10,000 nt of DNA from Zygnema cylindricum (GCA_037447655.1 JBBHKE010000624.1:29042-39041); one strand, 5' to 3'; counted from the stretch's first letter, positions 1-6,909 are shown. Notes: generated from the sequence alone by a model not told the origin. Program-made: numbers and translations.

Positions 1-346
1 GAACGTTCCCTCCAGCAAAATAATCAAACCCTCGCTTTCACAAACAAATAGGCAACTGAAAACGCATTTGCTTTCCGAGAGGCAATGTTACCTGTAAACG
101 GGATTGGGATTAACATTTTGAATTAGCCTTTGGAAGTAAGATTTGGGACTGGCAGTTGGATTGGGATTGAAATTGTAATCTGATCAAGATTCACATCACA
201 GTTGAGAATTGGAATCCGATTTGGGGTTCTGATCAGATTTGATAACGGAGAAATAGACAGGAAATGAGCATTAGGACCGGTATTGGGATTGGGATTAGGA
301 TTAGGATTGGGATTTGGAGGGATTAAGATTGAGTATAAAAACAGCA
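1..346. repeat. Left arm of a 732-base mirror repeat (reversed, not complemented)
   Basis: Read backwards, this segment spells positions 387-732. Base x equals base 733-x at 345 of 346 positions, checked by hand base by base. For example, 1-10 is gaacgttccc and 723-732 is cccttgcaag. The only mismatch is 303 (A) against 430 (G). The arm is not the reverse complement of its partner, so it cannot fold with it as an ordinary hairpin. Because the window begins at base 1, the arm may continue to the left. It contains GGGATT-type hexamers, which are the backward spelling of the telomere-like units in the right arm. No credible gene lies here; open frames crossing it are low-complexity by-products of the repeats. 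Confidence 0.97.
285..314 (+). repeat. Backward-spelled telomere-type hexamers
   Basis: Five hexamers read GGGATT, GGGATT, AGGATT, AGGATT, GGGATT. They are the mirror image of the array at 419-448 and are neither TTAGGG nor its complement CCCTAA. The single arm mismatch lies here: base 303 makes a TTAGGA-type unit where the right arm (430) has TTAGGG. Confidence 0.8.
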
Positions 347-386
347 AGATTCTTGATTCAGCTGAAAGCCAGATTGAAATAATGTT
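347..386. other. Unmatched centre of the mirror repeat
   Basis: These 40 bases around the symmetry axis (between 366 and 367) match their mirror partners only at about chance level, while both flanks match almost perfectly. The centre contains an ordinary 10-base palindrome, ttcagctgaa, at 357-366, directly beside the axis. Confidence 0.85.
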
Positions 387-732
387 ACGACAAAAATATG
401 AGTTAGAATTAGGGAGGTTTAGGGTTAGGGTTAGGATTAGGGTTAGGGTTATGGCCAGGATTACGAGTAAAGGACAGATAAAGAGGCAATAGTTTAGACT
501 AGTCTTGGGGTTTAGCCTAAGGTTAAGAGTTGACACTACACTTAGAACTAGTCTAATGTTAAAGTTAGGGTTAGGTTGACGGTCAGGGTTTAGAATGAAG
601 GTTTCCGATTAAGTTTTACAATTAGGGTTAGGGCAAATGTCCATTGTAACGGAGAGCCTTTCGTTTACGCAAAAGTCAACGGATAAACAAACACTTTCGC
701 TCCCAAACTAATAAAACGACCTCCCTTGCAAG
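387..732. repeat. Right arm of the 732-base mirror repeat
   Basis: This is the partner of 1-346 with the order of bases reversed on the same strand. It carries TTAGGG units in their usual spelling, whereas the left arm has them backwards, so this arm is more likely the natural sequence and the left arm the reversed copy (inference). The strand is poor in C through most of the arm but is not pure purine or pure pyrimidine. Position 733 onward may also belong to the arm, but its partner would lie outside the window. No gene is supported. Confidence 0.97.
419..448 (+). repeat. Degenerate telomere-type hexamer array
   Basis: Five hexamers lie in register: TTAGGG at 419-424 and 425-430, TTAGGA at 431-436, then TTAGGG at 437-442 and 443-448. 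Further isolated units are at 565-570, 622-627 and 628-633. The unit at 419 is preceded by an extra T, giving one TTTAGGG. This resembles a short interstitial telomeric repeat. The number of units is far too small for a chromosome end by itself. Confidence 0.75.
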
Positions 733-1092
733 GTTTCTACTTTAAGGAGAGAAGGAAACATGTCGATTTTTGGTGATCTGTTTAAGTCAAGCTTCACTAA
801 ATCAAACCGGAATGTACCGTACAGCGTTAAACTCGTTCAAAAACGGTGTTTGGTAACATGGAACGCGTGACAGCGCCGGAGTGGGCACACCTCTTTGGTT
901 AGAAAAGTGACCAACAACAGCTGTGCACGTGGAAGGTGTCCAAAAAATTATGTCGTTTCTAGTCCCGAAATCTTCGGAGTTTAAATCACATCGCCCGATC
1001 AAAGAGAGGAAACTACAGTGGTTTTAAAATCTCACAAAAACAAAGAAAAAAAAAACAAGAGAATTGTCACACATGTTGTTCTTCAAAGCGAC
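733..1092. other. Region without a supported gene
   Basis: One short ATG frame at 760-870 on the plus strand could encode 36 residues beginning MSIFGDLFKSS, but it has no recognisable domain. A 66-codon minus-strand frame (802-1002) lacks an ATG start. A poly-A-rich stretch lies near 1034-1055. Nothing else is visible. Confidence 0.6.
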
Positions 1093-1399
1093 GAAAAAAA
1101 GGCAAGAAACGGCGTCGTAAAGTACTGTACCAAAGTCGTGAAGTTATATCCTTTTGCGCAAGCTTCATGCAGAAGCTGTACGGTAGAGTGTACTGTACAG
1201 TAACGTACTGTAGTCCACCGCAAAAATGAACGAAAAGGACAAAGAGTGATGAACTGCCAAAAATGGCACGAAACGACGTAATGAATTACCAACGTCGTGA
1301 TATCATGTACTTTTGCGCAAGCTTCATCCAGAAGATGTACGGTAGGGTACAATCTTATTTACACTTTTGCACAAGCTTCACCCAAAAGCTGTACGATAG
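1093..1399. repeat. Diverged tandem repeat with a hairpin-containing 36-base core
   Basis: A 36-base core beginning cttttgcgcaagcttca occurs at 1151-1186, 1310-1345 and 1364-1399. The first two copies also share about 57 bases upstream (1093-1150 and 1255-1309), giving a period near 160 bases. The first core folds as AGCTTC-atgca-GAAGCT, a 6-bp stem with a 5-base loop. The second and third cores keep most of that stem. Between copies one and two lies a cluster of GTACTGTAC-like words (1188-1212). Open frames on both strands here are low-quality and differ between copies. The element could be a remnant of a small non-autonomous transposon, but terminal repeats and target duplications were not found. 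Confidence 0.7.
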
Positions 1400-2107
1400 A
1401 TTGTAATCTACGGCTGTGAATTGTAATCTTCAAAATTAATACCAAGTTTGAATACTTGTGATCATCGGTAAAAAATGTAATAGCTATTGTACCAAACTCT
1501 TTCTTATTTTTCAAAGGTTATTATGCTTTCTGAAACGTGTAATTAATTTAAAGCCTATCGTCAATTTTTTCCATTGCATTATTTAAAAAACGAGACCACG
1601 ATCTAAAATGTTGAACCATTTTCGAGAATATTAAGTTGTCAAAGGAATTGTAACGAAAGAAAAAACAACGTGAATTCTTTATAGTCTGTAAAGTTTGCCA
1701 AAATATTTGAAAGTTTTCAAGATTTTTTATGTGGATTTTGTTGTGTTTAAATCACTTGTTGACTATTCCATGGTCAAAATTGGTCTAACATAACAAAGCT
1801 TCAACAAAAATTGACGATTTTTTTTCACAAACTATATTTGAATGTCATCTTCAATGTAACTGTCAAAGTTGGTTAAGTTTATTTAAAAAAAAAGATTTTC
1901 TAACACAATATATTGTTTGGAATTGTGTTTAAATGCTTTATTTTTGCCATTAAGAAAGTGATTCAAGATAATCTAATCCACTACATTTTTTCCCTGTTTT
2001 TGTTTATACAAAATTTGTTTTGTTCTGCGAATTGAATCCACTAATTTTGTTTTGTTTCCCAATTCAAAACTACTATTCATGTTGGGTAGCATTTTAGGTC
2101 GTTCAAA
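1400..2107. other. AT-rich intergenic stretch
   Basis: The sequence is rich in A/T runs, for example around 1883-1893, and has stops in all frames. No gene, RNA or clear repeat was found. Confidence 0.6.
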
Positions 2108-2139
2108 ATGCACATGGGAATCACTCTGAATCACGTTAA

Positions 2140-2355
2140 ATACCTGCGTTCCCTCTTCCCTCTTCTCTTTACTTTTGCCCTCCCATTGTTCCCAACCCGA
2201 CTTTCTCTCACCCTCTCTCTCCCTCGTCGTTTTGTCTTAGTCTCTCTGTCTCTCACTCACTCTTTTTTTCCAATCTCCCACTTTTTTGCCAATTTTGTCT
2301 TAGTCCCTCTCTCGCTCACTCGCTCGATTTTTCAATCTCTCTCCCTCTCCTCCCC
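2140..2355 (+). repeat. Pyrimidine-rich tract with a 63-base internal repeat
   Basis: About 200 bases are dominated by C and T, with TC, CTC and CTCACTCA runs. Two units start with ttttgtcttagtc, at 2230 and 2293, each followed by a TC/CTCACTC run and then a T-rich stretch with a CAATCTC word. The period is 63 bases. An ATG frame (2108-2407, 99 residues) crosses it, but its Leu/Ser/Pro/Phe-rich composition is what a TC tract gives in any frame, so it is not called as a gene. Such tracts are common just upstream of eukaryotic start sites or in 5' leaders. Confidence 0.65.
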
Positions 2356-2363
2356 TTTATATG
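2356..2363 (+). promoter_or_regulatory. Possible TATA element (tttatatg)
   Basis: The motif lies immediately after the pyrimidine tract and about 30 bases before the sequence ctcacaaactcacattaatc. This layout suits a core promoter firing rightward toward the small frame at 2981. There is no direct evidence of transcription. Confidence 0.3.
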
Positions 2364-2407
2364 TCGATGTTAAACAATCTCGCTCACAAACTCACATTAA
2401 TCAGTGA

Positions 2408-2980
2408 ACAATCCAAAGCACACATAAAGAAGAACATAAAGAAATTGCCATTTATTGTAACCATTTTCACATTCAGTTTCAACTTTATCTATGACAAATC
2501 ATAAAAGGCTTGTGACAAACTTAAGTCTACCCACCTTTGTCTTTTTATATTTCTCTTATTCCTTCTTATGGTCTTTTGTCTCCTTTTACTCTATGTTTTG
2601 CAGAGAATTGTCCACAATAGACTCCACATATGCGTATCGCGTTAAAGTTGGTTGTCCAAAGGCGACTATTGTTGTGTCACTCATCTTCGTAACCATTTTG
2701 TCTATGAGCTTAGATTTATAATCGTTGAGGTAACAAAATTAGTATACCCTTTGTGAGATTAGCATTAGATCTTGGATTTGATCCACCTCAAGGCCATTTT
2801 TCCAAAATAAACCTTTGGCGTCGATTTACGTACATTTTTTTAAGAGCATTCTTTACCCCTTCCCCTAGCAAACCCCTAATGCATAATTGACACTTAACAA
2901 TTTATTTTGGGTTCACGTGCTACTTACATTTTTTTCGGCACGAGGCACATGTTGCTTCCGAGTTTGTTGAAACCTTAGCC
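2408..2980 (+). other. Possible leader or intron, no gene
   Basis: The stretch is T-rich. An acceptor-like site, ttttgcag, ends at 2602. A 76-codon ATG frame (2491-2721) has no recognisable features and is hydrophobic mainly because of T-richness. The stretch could be a transcribed leader or intron between the promoter-like zone and the frame at 2981 (inference). Confidence 0.35.
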
Positions 2981-3217
2981 ATGTCTAGCCCCATGGCCAA
3001 AGCTGCTCAATTGGGGGAAAACATCACAGTATCGGCAAAGCCGGCAATAGGAAAGAGGAATAATAAACAGAGTGAGAATAGAAGCGCCAAAAACATTAGA
3101 ACAACGAGAAACGAGTTGTACGAAATCCGCCACGATAAGTTATGTATCAATGAGGAACTTTCAAAAATTCGGATTGGTACAAGCTTTGGCCGAAAAGTAA
3201 GAATCGTTACTTGTTAA
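2981..3217 (+). CDS. Small hydrophilic frame of unknown function
   Basis: The ATG at 2981 opens 78 codons starting MSSPMAKAAQLG and ending at TAA 3215-3217. A second in-frame ATG lies four codons later. The product would be strongly basic and polar, with a Lys/Arg/Asn-rich middle (about residues 24-45) followed by a short charged stretch (residues 45-65) that could be helical. There is no signal peptide or membrane segment. I do not recognise it. Its composition differs from the T-driven frames around it, which mildly supports coding. It could equally be a first coding exon or a fragment of a longer gene, since the first copy of the 955-base duplication begins 47 bases after the stop. Confidence 0.35.
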   Translation: MSSPMAKAAQLGENITVSAKPAIGKRNNKQSENRSAKNIRTTRNELYEIRHDKLCINEELSKIRIGTSFGRKVRIVTC

Positions 3218-3546
3218 CAAAGATACATGTATCCTCGATGATTTCTCAACTCGCAAAAAACTTTCTCGACTCTGCAGCAAGCCCATCTAACCCCTCCTCA
3301 CTTTCCTCACTAGTTGTGAGTTCGATTGCTCTATTTGTTTGCTGTAGTCCTGTTTGCAGTCTTCGGATCTGATCCAATCACTTTGTTGTGTGGGCGAGTC
3401 GTATCGGTCATTGTCGTCATCCTTGCTTGGATTTTCCGTGACCATCTGACAATCTCCCCTCCTTGCATGCTTGGTGCATGCCTTGGTGAGACTCCCCTCC
3501 TTTCCATGGTGGATGTGTCTCTCCTCTCTGATCTTGTCACTTGCAG

Positions 3547-3701
3547 ATTTTTGACCCCTTCTGGTTCTCCTTATCCACTTGAAGCAGATGCGTTGGTGGA
3601 GATCGTTGAGCCTTTATTGCCGAGTGACTCGAATATGGTGTTAGCTTTGAATATGCCAACTCCTCGCTTGCTCTGCTCCATGTTGACTTACTCGGATCTC
3701 G
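3547..3701 (+). pseudogene. Exon-like segment in the first duplicate
   Basis: An acceptor ttgcag ends at 3546 and a strong donor (g|gtgagt) begins at 3702, leaving 155 bases. The segment is open in the frame that begins (x)FLTPSGSPYPLEAD. The upstream block 3360-3485 is open to its donor at 3486, but joining the two across the 61-base intron gives an immediate TGA in both copies. The spliced product is therefore either not this one or broken. The family is unknown. Confidence 0.3.
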
Positions 3702-3978
3702 GTGAGTTGCTTCGCCACTTCATCCAGGAGGGATAGGATTAGCAATGTGATTTCTGAGTCTGTTTGGGAGGTTTGTGCCTGTTGCATCAGCTTCAAGTAG
3801 ACTAGAGTAGTGGCTAATATAATTACTTAGCGGAGTTCTACGTTGGTATCTTGTTGTCATGAGAGATTTTAAAATCTCTACCTTCACAGCTACTCCCACT
3901 TTTGATTGTCTGTCCGCATGTCCCCTCCCTTTATGGATCTCGATTGACCTTTTCACATTTCGAATGTCTAAGGTCAAC

Positions 3979-4002
3979 TTTCTCTCTCTCTCTTTCTCTC
4001 AG
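3979..4002 (+). promoter_or_regulatory. TC-tract 3' splice acceptor
   Basis: A long run of TC dinucleotides ends in ctcag, the pattern of a strong 3' splice site. The second copy has the same tract ending in cttag (9437-9460), so it remains usable there. Confidence 0.45.
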
Positions 4003-4206
4003 CATGTGATCCTCTTTTTCTTCTCTTGCCGCTGGTCACTGCAAAAAGCAAACTCAGAGTCGTCTGAGTTGTTTCGCCGATCTGCATGACTCTTCTCGGC
4101 TCAACTCCTTATTAGCTAGCTTGACTTAGAATTCAGTTAGACTAGGGGCTGTGGGCCCATAACCTGAAAGTTTTCCAGGGTCATATAGGTTAGTGCGCAC
4201 TTGGCC

Positions 4207-4212
4207 AATAAA
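4207..4212 (+). terminator. Possible polyadenylation signal AATAAA
   Basis: AATAAA lies six bases before the end of homology with the second copy, where the matching site (9665-9670) is TATAAA. This fits the duplicated unit being the 3' end of a transcript, with the signal altered in one copy. Confidence 0.3.
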
Positions 4213-4261
4213 CACATGGCTGTCTAAAGAGGATAGGCTAATTCGTAGTTTGTACCAAAAT

Positions 4262-4332
4262 GGTTCTGTCGGTTCCAAGATTTGATCCTAGTACCTACAT
4301 CCTTCTATAGATGTTAGCTTTAGCCTATAGCT
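4262..4332 (-). repeat. tRNA-like segment 1 (A box and B box)
   Basis: On the minus strand this reads taggctaaagct (A-box-like, within 4314-4327) and then ggatcaaatct (B-box-like, 4279-4289), about 50 bases apart as in tRNA genes. Between them ACATC and GATGT can pair around an 8-base loop, like an anticodon arm. The B box sits in a 7-base loop flanked by a 5-pair stem that includes two G-T pairs, like a T arm. The acceptor stem is not convincing, so this is more likely a tRNA-derived SINE head or decayed tRNA than a working tRNA. Confidence 0.4.
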
Positions 4333-4424
4333 TAGAGTAAACGATGGCATATGTAGGGTACAATAGGTATTTATAAACGGACAAGAAGAGAGTTCTAACA
4401 AACTAACAAATAACCAAAACTGCT

Positions 4425-4490
4425 CTAGACCAGATTTGAACCATGGTCTGCGGTCATATTTTTAGAGGTAAGTCTTAACCAATAAGGCGT
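4425..4490 (-). repeat. tRNA-like segment 2 (A box and B box)
   Basis: The minus strand reads ttggttaagactt (A-box-like, within 4471-4484) and then ggttcaaatct (B-box-like, 4432-4442), again about 50 bases apart. GACCA and TGGTC flank the B box as a perfect 5-bp stem. It lies about 155 bases from the first tRNA-like segment in the same orientation. The two are not close copies of each other. A SINE-type origin is the best guess. No oligo-A tail was identified. Confidence 0.4.
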
Positions 4491-4639
4491 TATCAAAACG
4501 ATACACGTGACGGGTTTCATAAATACATAAACATTAAAGCAACAGCTAATTAACAGCAGACTAACCAAAAGGAGCAATTCCTGCATGTACGCGAATCTGA
4601 ACCGTGTAAATATGTTTTGATCGGACGGCCGACATTATA

Positions 4640-4668
4640 GCCGCCACGCGAAGTGAGCTTTTGGCGGC
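4640..4668. other. GC-rich hairpin
   Basis: GCCGCCA (4640-4646) pairs with TGGCGGC (4662-4668) around a 15-base loop. It stands out in an otherwise moderate-GC area, just upstream of the CACGTG motifs. Confidence 0.5.
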
Positions 4669-4689
4669 ATATGGAGATAGCGTCACGCG

Positions 4690-4835
4690 GTGCCACGTGG
4701 CGCCACATTATTTGATACTGGAGAAGATGGGAGGAACCATGGCTTCCGATTTGCCACGTGTCACCTTGTAGACCATGTTGTACAATGGTCGTATAATAAT
4801 TACATCGCCCATTGTACCTTCTTGTACTATATAGT
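4690..4835 (+). promoter_or_regulatory. Promoter-like zone: two CACGTG G-boxes, an inverted repeat and a TATA-like element
   Basis: CACGTG occurs in gccacgtggc (near 4691-4700) and in gccacgtgtc (near 4753-4762). Both have the flanks favoured by plant bZIP/bHLH factors. GTACAATGG (4780-4788) and CCATTGTAC (4809-4817) form a 9-bp inverted repeat with a 20-base spacer. A TATA-like actatatag follows near 4827-4835. Together they resemble a rightward promoter, possibly for the transcript that would run through 5322-5924. This is inference from motifs only. Confidence 0.4.
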
Positions 4836-5229
4836 GTTCCTATTGAACTAGGGTTTAGTAGTAGGTAGTCGTGAGTAGGCAGACCAAGACTTAGTAATAT
4901 TTAGGTACCTCTCTCTTTAAGAGACCTTGTAACTATAAAGGTCATCTTTGACTAGCCATAACTTAGTGCTCAAGGGAGCAAATTCAGTAATTTTTTCTGC
5001 GTTTGACTCAGGGGAGTCTTGTCCCCACAGGGGTGAGAGTGGTCAGAATATTTGTGTGTCTGGGCGGCGCTTTTTCAGCTGAAAAGTAGAAGGGGCAAAT
5101 ATTATCCTAGAGGCTTTACATAGGTTGCTCATTCTGTGGGTCAATAGAGACCACATAATTTCAGTTTTCCGACACAATCGGTACTCAAAATAAAGGTTGG
5201 CGTAATCGGCGTCAGATTTCGTACAAGTC
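4836..5229. other. Non-coding stretch with small palindromes
   Basis: No gene is visible. The stretch holds short fold-back elements: GACTC/GAGTC at 5005-5018, CCCC-aca-GGGG at 5023-5033, and a perfect 14-base palindrome ttttcagctgaaaa at 5072-5085. It could be a 5' leader if the upstream promoter-like zone is used. Confidence 0.5.
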
Positions 5230-5235
5230 GATTCG

Positions 5236-5264
5236 TCGCGTCACGTCACGTCACGCCGCGTCAC
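5236..5264 (+). promoter_or_regulatory. Cluster of CGTCA/TGACG motifs
   Basis: Four CGTCAC words lie within 29 bases, three of them in tandem. Clustered TGACG sites are typical bZIP (TGA/CREB-type) targets. The cluster also marks the left edge of the CpG-rich block. Confidence 0.35.
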
Positions 5265-5321
5265 AAAATGTGAATCGGTAAGGTCTACCGGTACAAATGA
5301 AATCATTGCCGGTACAAATAA

Positions 5322-5924
5322 ATCGCCAAAGATCGCATCAAAACCAACACTCTCACTCGATGTTTCAGCGATGCGTTTGGTATGAAATCGTCTTTCATGA
5401 CGATTCGTCGTAATAAAAAAAAATCATGTTCGGACTTTCCAAGGAATATTTTAGTTAACCGATATTCCCACGGAATATTTTGGTTGACCGCCGTACAGTT
5501 GGGTCAGTACGAAGTCCATACAATATGTCGCTTCGTCGATTCGGAATGGTACTCGTTCCGATGGAAGTATGATCCTGTGCGGACCACATGTGGTCCTATG
5601 ATGATCTGCAAAATTTACGACCGATTAGAGCGCGTCTGGCGCCGTGAAATTTTGCGTCGCTGGCGCTCACTTCTGTTGTCAACTGTTGAAACTTTGGACC
5701 ATCTGATGTGTCCCCTATCCTTGGTGTAAAATTATCCACGAAATCATGATGTTATTTCGACCGTCGATTTGGGTGTCCGTCTGACATCCGGATGGTATTG
5801 CGTAATGCGTCGCATGGAAATTTTCCAGTCGCTCGAACGACTTCAAAATTTCTGTCCGTTCGATTATTCTGTTTACAGTAGCGATGGTGTTTCGGTAATT
5901 TCCAACGTACGACTCCATCCTTAA
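5322..5924 (+). pseudogene. Unrecognised coding-like frame broken by one TAA
   Basis: One reading frame is open from 5322 to 5726, is interrupted by TAA at 5727-5729, and continues open from 5730 to TAA 5922-5924. That gives about 200 codons with a single internal stop. The first ATG is at 5382 (115 residues to the TAA). The upstream open part reads IAKDRIKTNTLTRCFSDAFG and is also protein-like. The product is rich in Arg, Trp, Tyr and Cys (for example RVWRREILRRWRS near residues 84-96), with no membrane segment or signal peptide. The part after the stop contains DLGVRLTSGWYCVMRRMEIF. CpG dinucleotides (cgtcg, ttcg) are far denser than in the flanks, suggesting a different origin or an unmethylated segment. 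I do not recognise the family. Alternatives are stop-codon readthrough or a short unrecognised intron. Confidence 0.45.
5581..5596. other. Perfect 16-base palindrome
   Basis: ggaccacatgtggtcc equals its own reverse complement. It lies inside the broken frame, with a CACATGTG core (E-box-like). Confidence 0.6.
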
Positions 5925-6593
5925 TTCGCGGCTTCGTCGCTCTGCATCAAAGGTACAGCTGTACTTTTACCACACATATATGAGTTAGTACTTTCTCATT
6001 TATGTTCATTCTGTCCTTTGAATATTTTTCATGTCTGAACTTTCCACAACTTAGGGTTTCTGCTGAATTCTTCTCTCTCCTCAGACTGCCATATTTTAGC
6101 AAGCCCTTTTGAGGACAAAACTTAGATTCTTCTTTCATGGCGTCTAGATTTCATTGTTCCTTTCGCCCAGCCACGGCTTCCGCTGAGTTCCTAGACCTTC
6201 TAACCTGCAGCTGTCCTTCATGCTCCTCTTTGTATTTTCTGAGGTAACATTTTCTTAGACTCCTAAACTCTTACAGTGACATTTTTCTGAATCCTGTTTT
6301 TACTCCTTTCTGACAGCTATTTTATTAGATGACATTGTGCCTTCCATTTTCTTTCTTTTGACTGCTCTTATTAAAGTTTCTACGCAAGGTTCATATAAAT
6401 ATTTATCTTTAAACTTATCTGACCTTTGGATTCTAAGAGATGTCTTCCAGTCTACTGTTGAGTTTGAGTTTCCAGTTTTCCATTTTGTAAAAATTGAAAA
6501 TTTGACCTAACTTTAACATAGGAGCTTGAGAGTTTGAAACTAATCTTTTTCGTTTTCTCCCATCACGCCTTCCGCTGTACTTGGCATTTTCAG
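5925..6593 (+). other. T-rich stretch, possible first exon and intron
   Basis: A 12-base palindrome gtacagctgtac is at 5953-5964. An ATG in good context (tttcATGGCG, 6137) opens 36 codons beginning MASRFHCSFRPATASAEFLD and reaches a donor-like gag|gtaaca at 6244. The following T-rich stretch has possible acceptors at 6316 and 6593. None of the joins tried gives a long open product. This could be the 5' part of the transcript described downstream. Confidence 0.3.
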
Positions 6594-6821
6594 GTGCTCT
6601 CCACTTGTGATCATGACCTCCTGAGCTTTGGTCGTATCTGGAGTCCCTTGAAATAGATGATTTTGAGAGGGCGTTTATGACATTGAGGTAAGACTTCTAT
6701 CCTTCACATCCAATTTGTTAGTTCTGGTCAACAATTAAATTTTACATGTTTTGACTTCTCGAGTCTCAACCTTCGATCTTTCTCCTGCCAAACTCACTAA
6801 TGTGTTGTTGTTCTTGAGCAG

Positions 6822-6909
6822 GATTGAATTCGACCGGTTTTGCGAAGTCGTCTGCGGGTGTTCTCCTAGAATCTGCTCCCACTGACCTTGAACTCCCTCT
6901 TGACACTTG
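6822..6909 (+). CDS. Exon-like segment, unknown protein
   Basis: The acceptor ttgagcag ends at 6821 and the donor g|gtaagg starts at 6910. One frame is open through all 88 bases and reads LNSTGFAKSSAGVLLESAPT and onward to DLELPLDTW. It ends with two spare bases, while the next open exon (7107) needs one. Either a frameshift has occurred or an undetected splice choice exists. No domain is recognised. Confidence 0.3.

Larger units (their letters stand above)
3264..4218 (+). repeat. 955-base duplication, first copy
   Basis: This copy matches 8722-9676 at a constant offset of 5458 bases with no net insertion or deletion. I count about 40 substitutions (roughly 96% identity), about 29 of them transitions. 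Both copies look like the 3' part of a spliced gene on the plus strand. Exon-like blocks at 3360-3485 and 3547-3701 are followed by a TC-tract acceptor (AG at 4001-4002), a non-coding-looking tail and, here, AATAAA at 4207-4212 close to the end of homology. A 136-codon frame (3326-3736) is open in both copies but starts with TTG. Of 18 base differences in it, 14 change the residue, so there is no sign of protein-level constraint. No LTR-type TG...CA ends, primer-binding site or polyprotein were found. Confidence 0.93.

Noticed and set aside
123-536. 137-codon minus-strand frame and a 69-codon plus-strand frame inside the mirror
   Set aside because: They are low-complexity translations of telomere-like words (Asn/Pro or Gly/Leu runs) with no domain. 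Mirror symmetry makes both frames by-products.
1-732. Ordinary inverted repeat or hairpin explanation for the arms
   Set aside because: The right arm equals the plain reversal of the left arm, not its reverse complement. The arms cannot pair with each other in antiparallel fashion.
1-732. H-DNA type purine/pyrimidine mirror repeat
   Set aside because: Both arms contain all four bases mixed throughout, including long non-purine-pure stretches, and they are far longer than such elements.
1018-1352. Short frames on both strands across the hairpin repeats
   Set aside because: Their residues simply repeat the module (Cys/Ala/Leu-rich on one strand), and they are not kept open in the third copy.
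2108-2407. 99-residue ATG frame as a gene
   Set aside because: It is almost entirely the translation of a C/T tract with a 63-base repeat, and its composition explains the openness.
4181-4218. Helitron-type 3' end (hairpin plus CTRR)
   Set aside because: A weak CCTG/CAGG stem is present near 4162-4179, but no CTRR terminus follows and no helicase or Rep sequence is nearby.
5715-5918. 67-codon minus-strand frame opposite the CpG-rich block
   Set aside because: It is antisense to the plus-strand frame that stays open over a much longer stretch, and it has no feature of its own.
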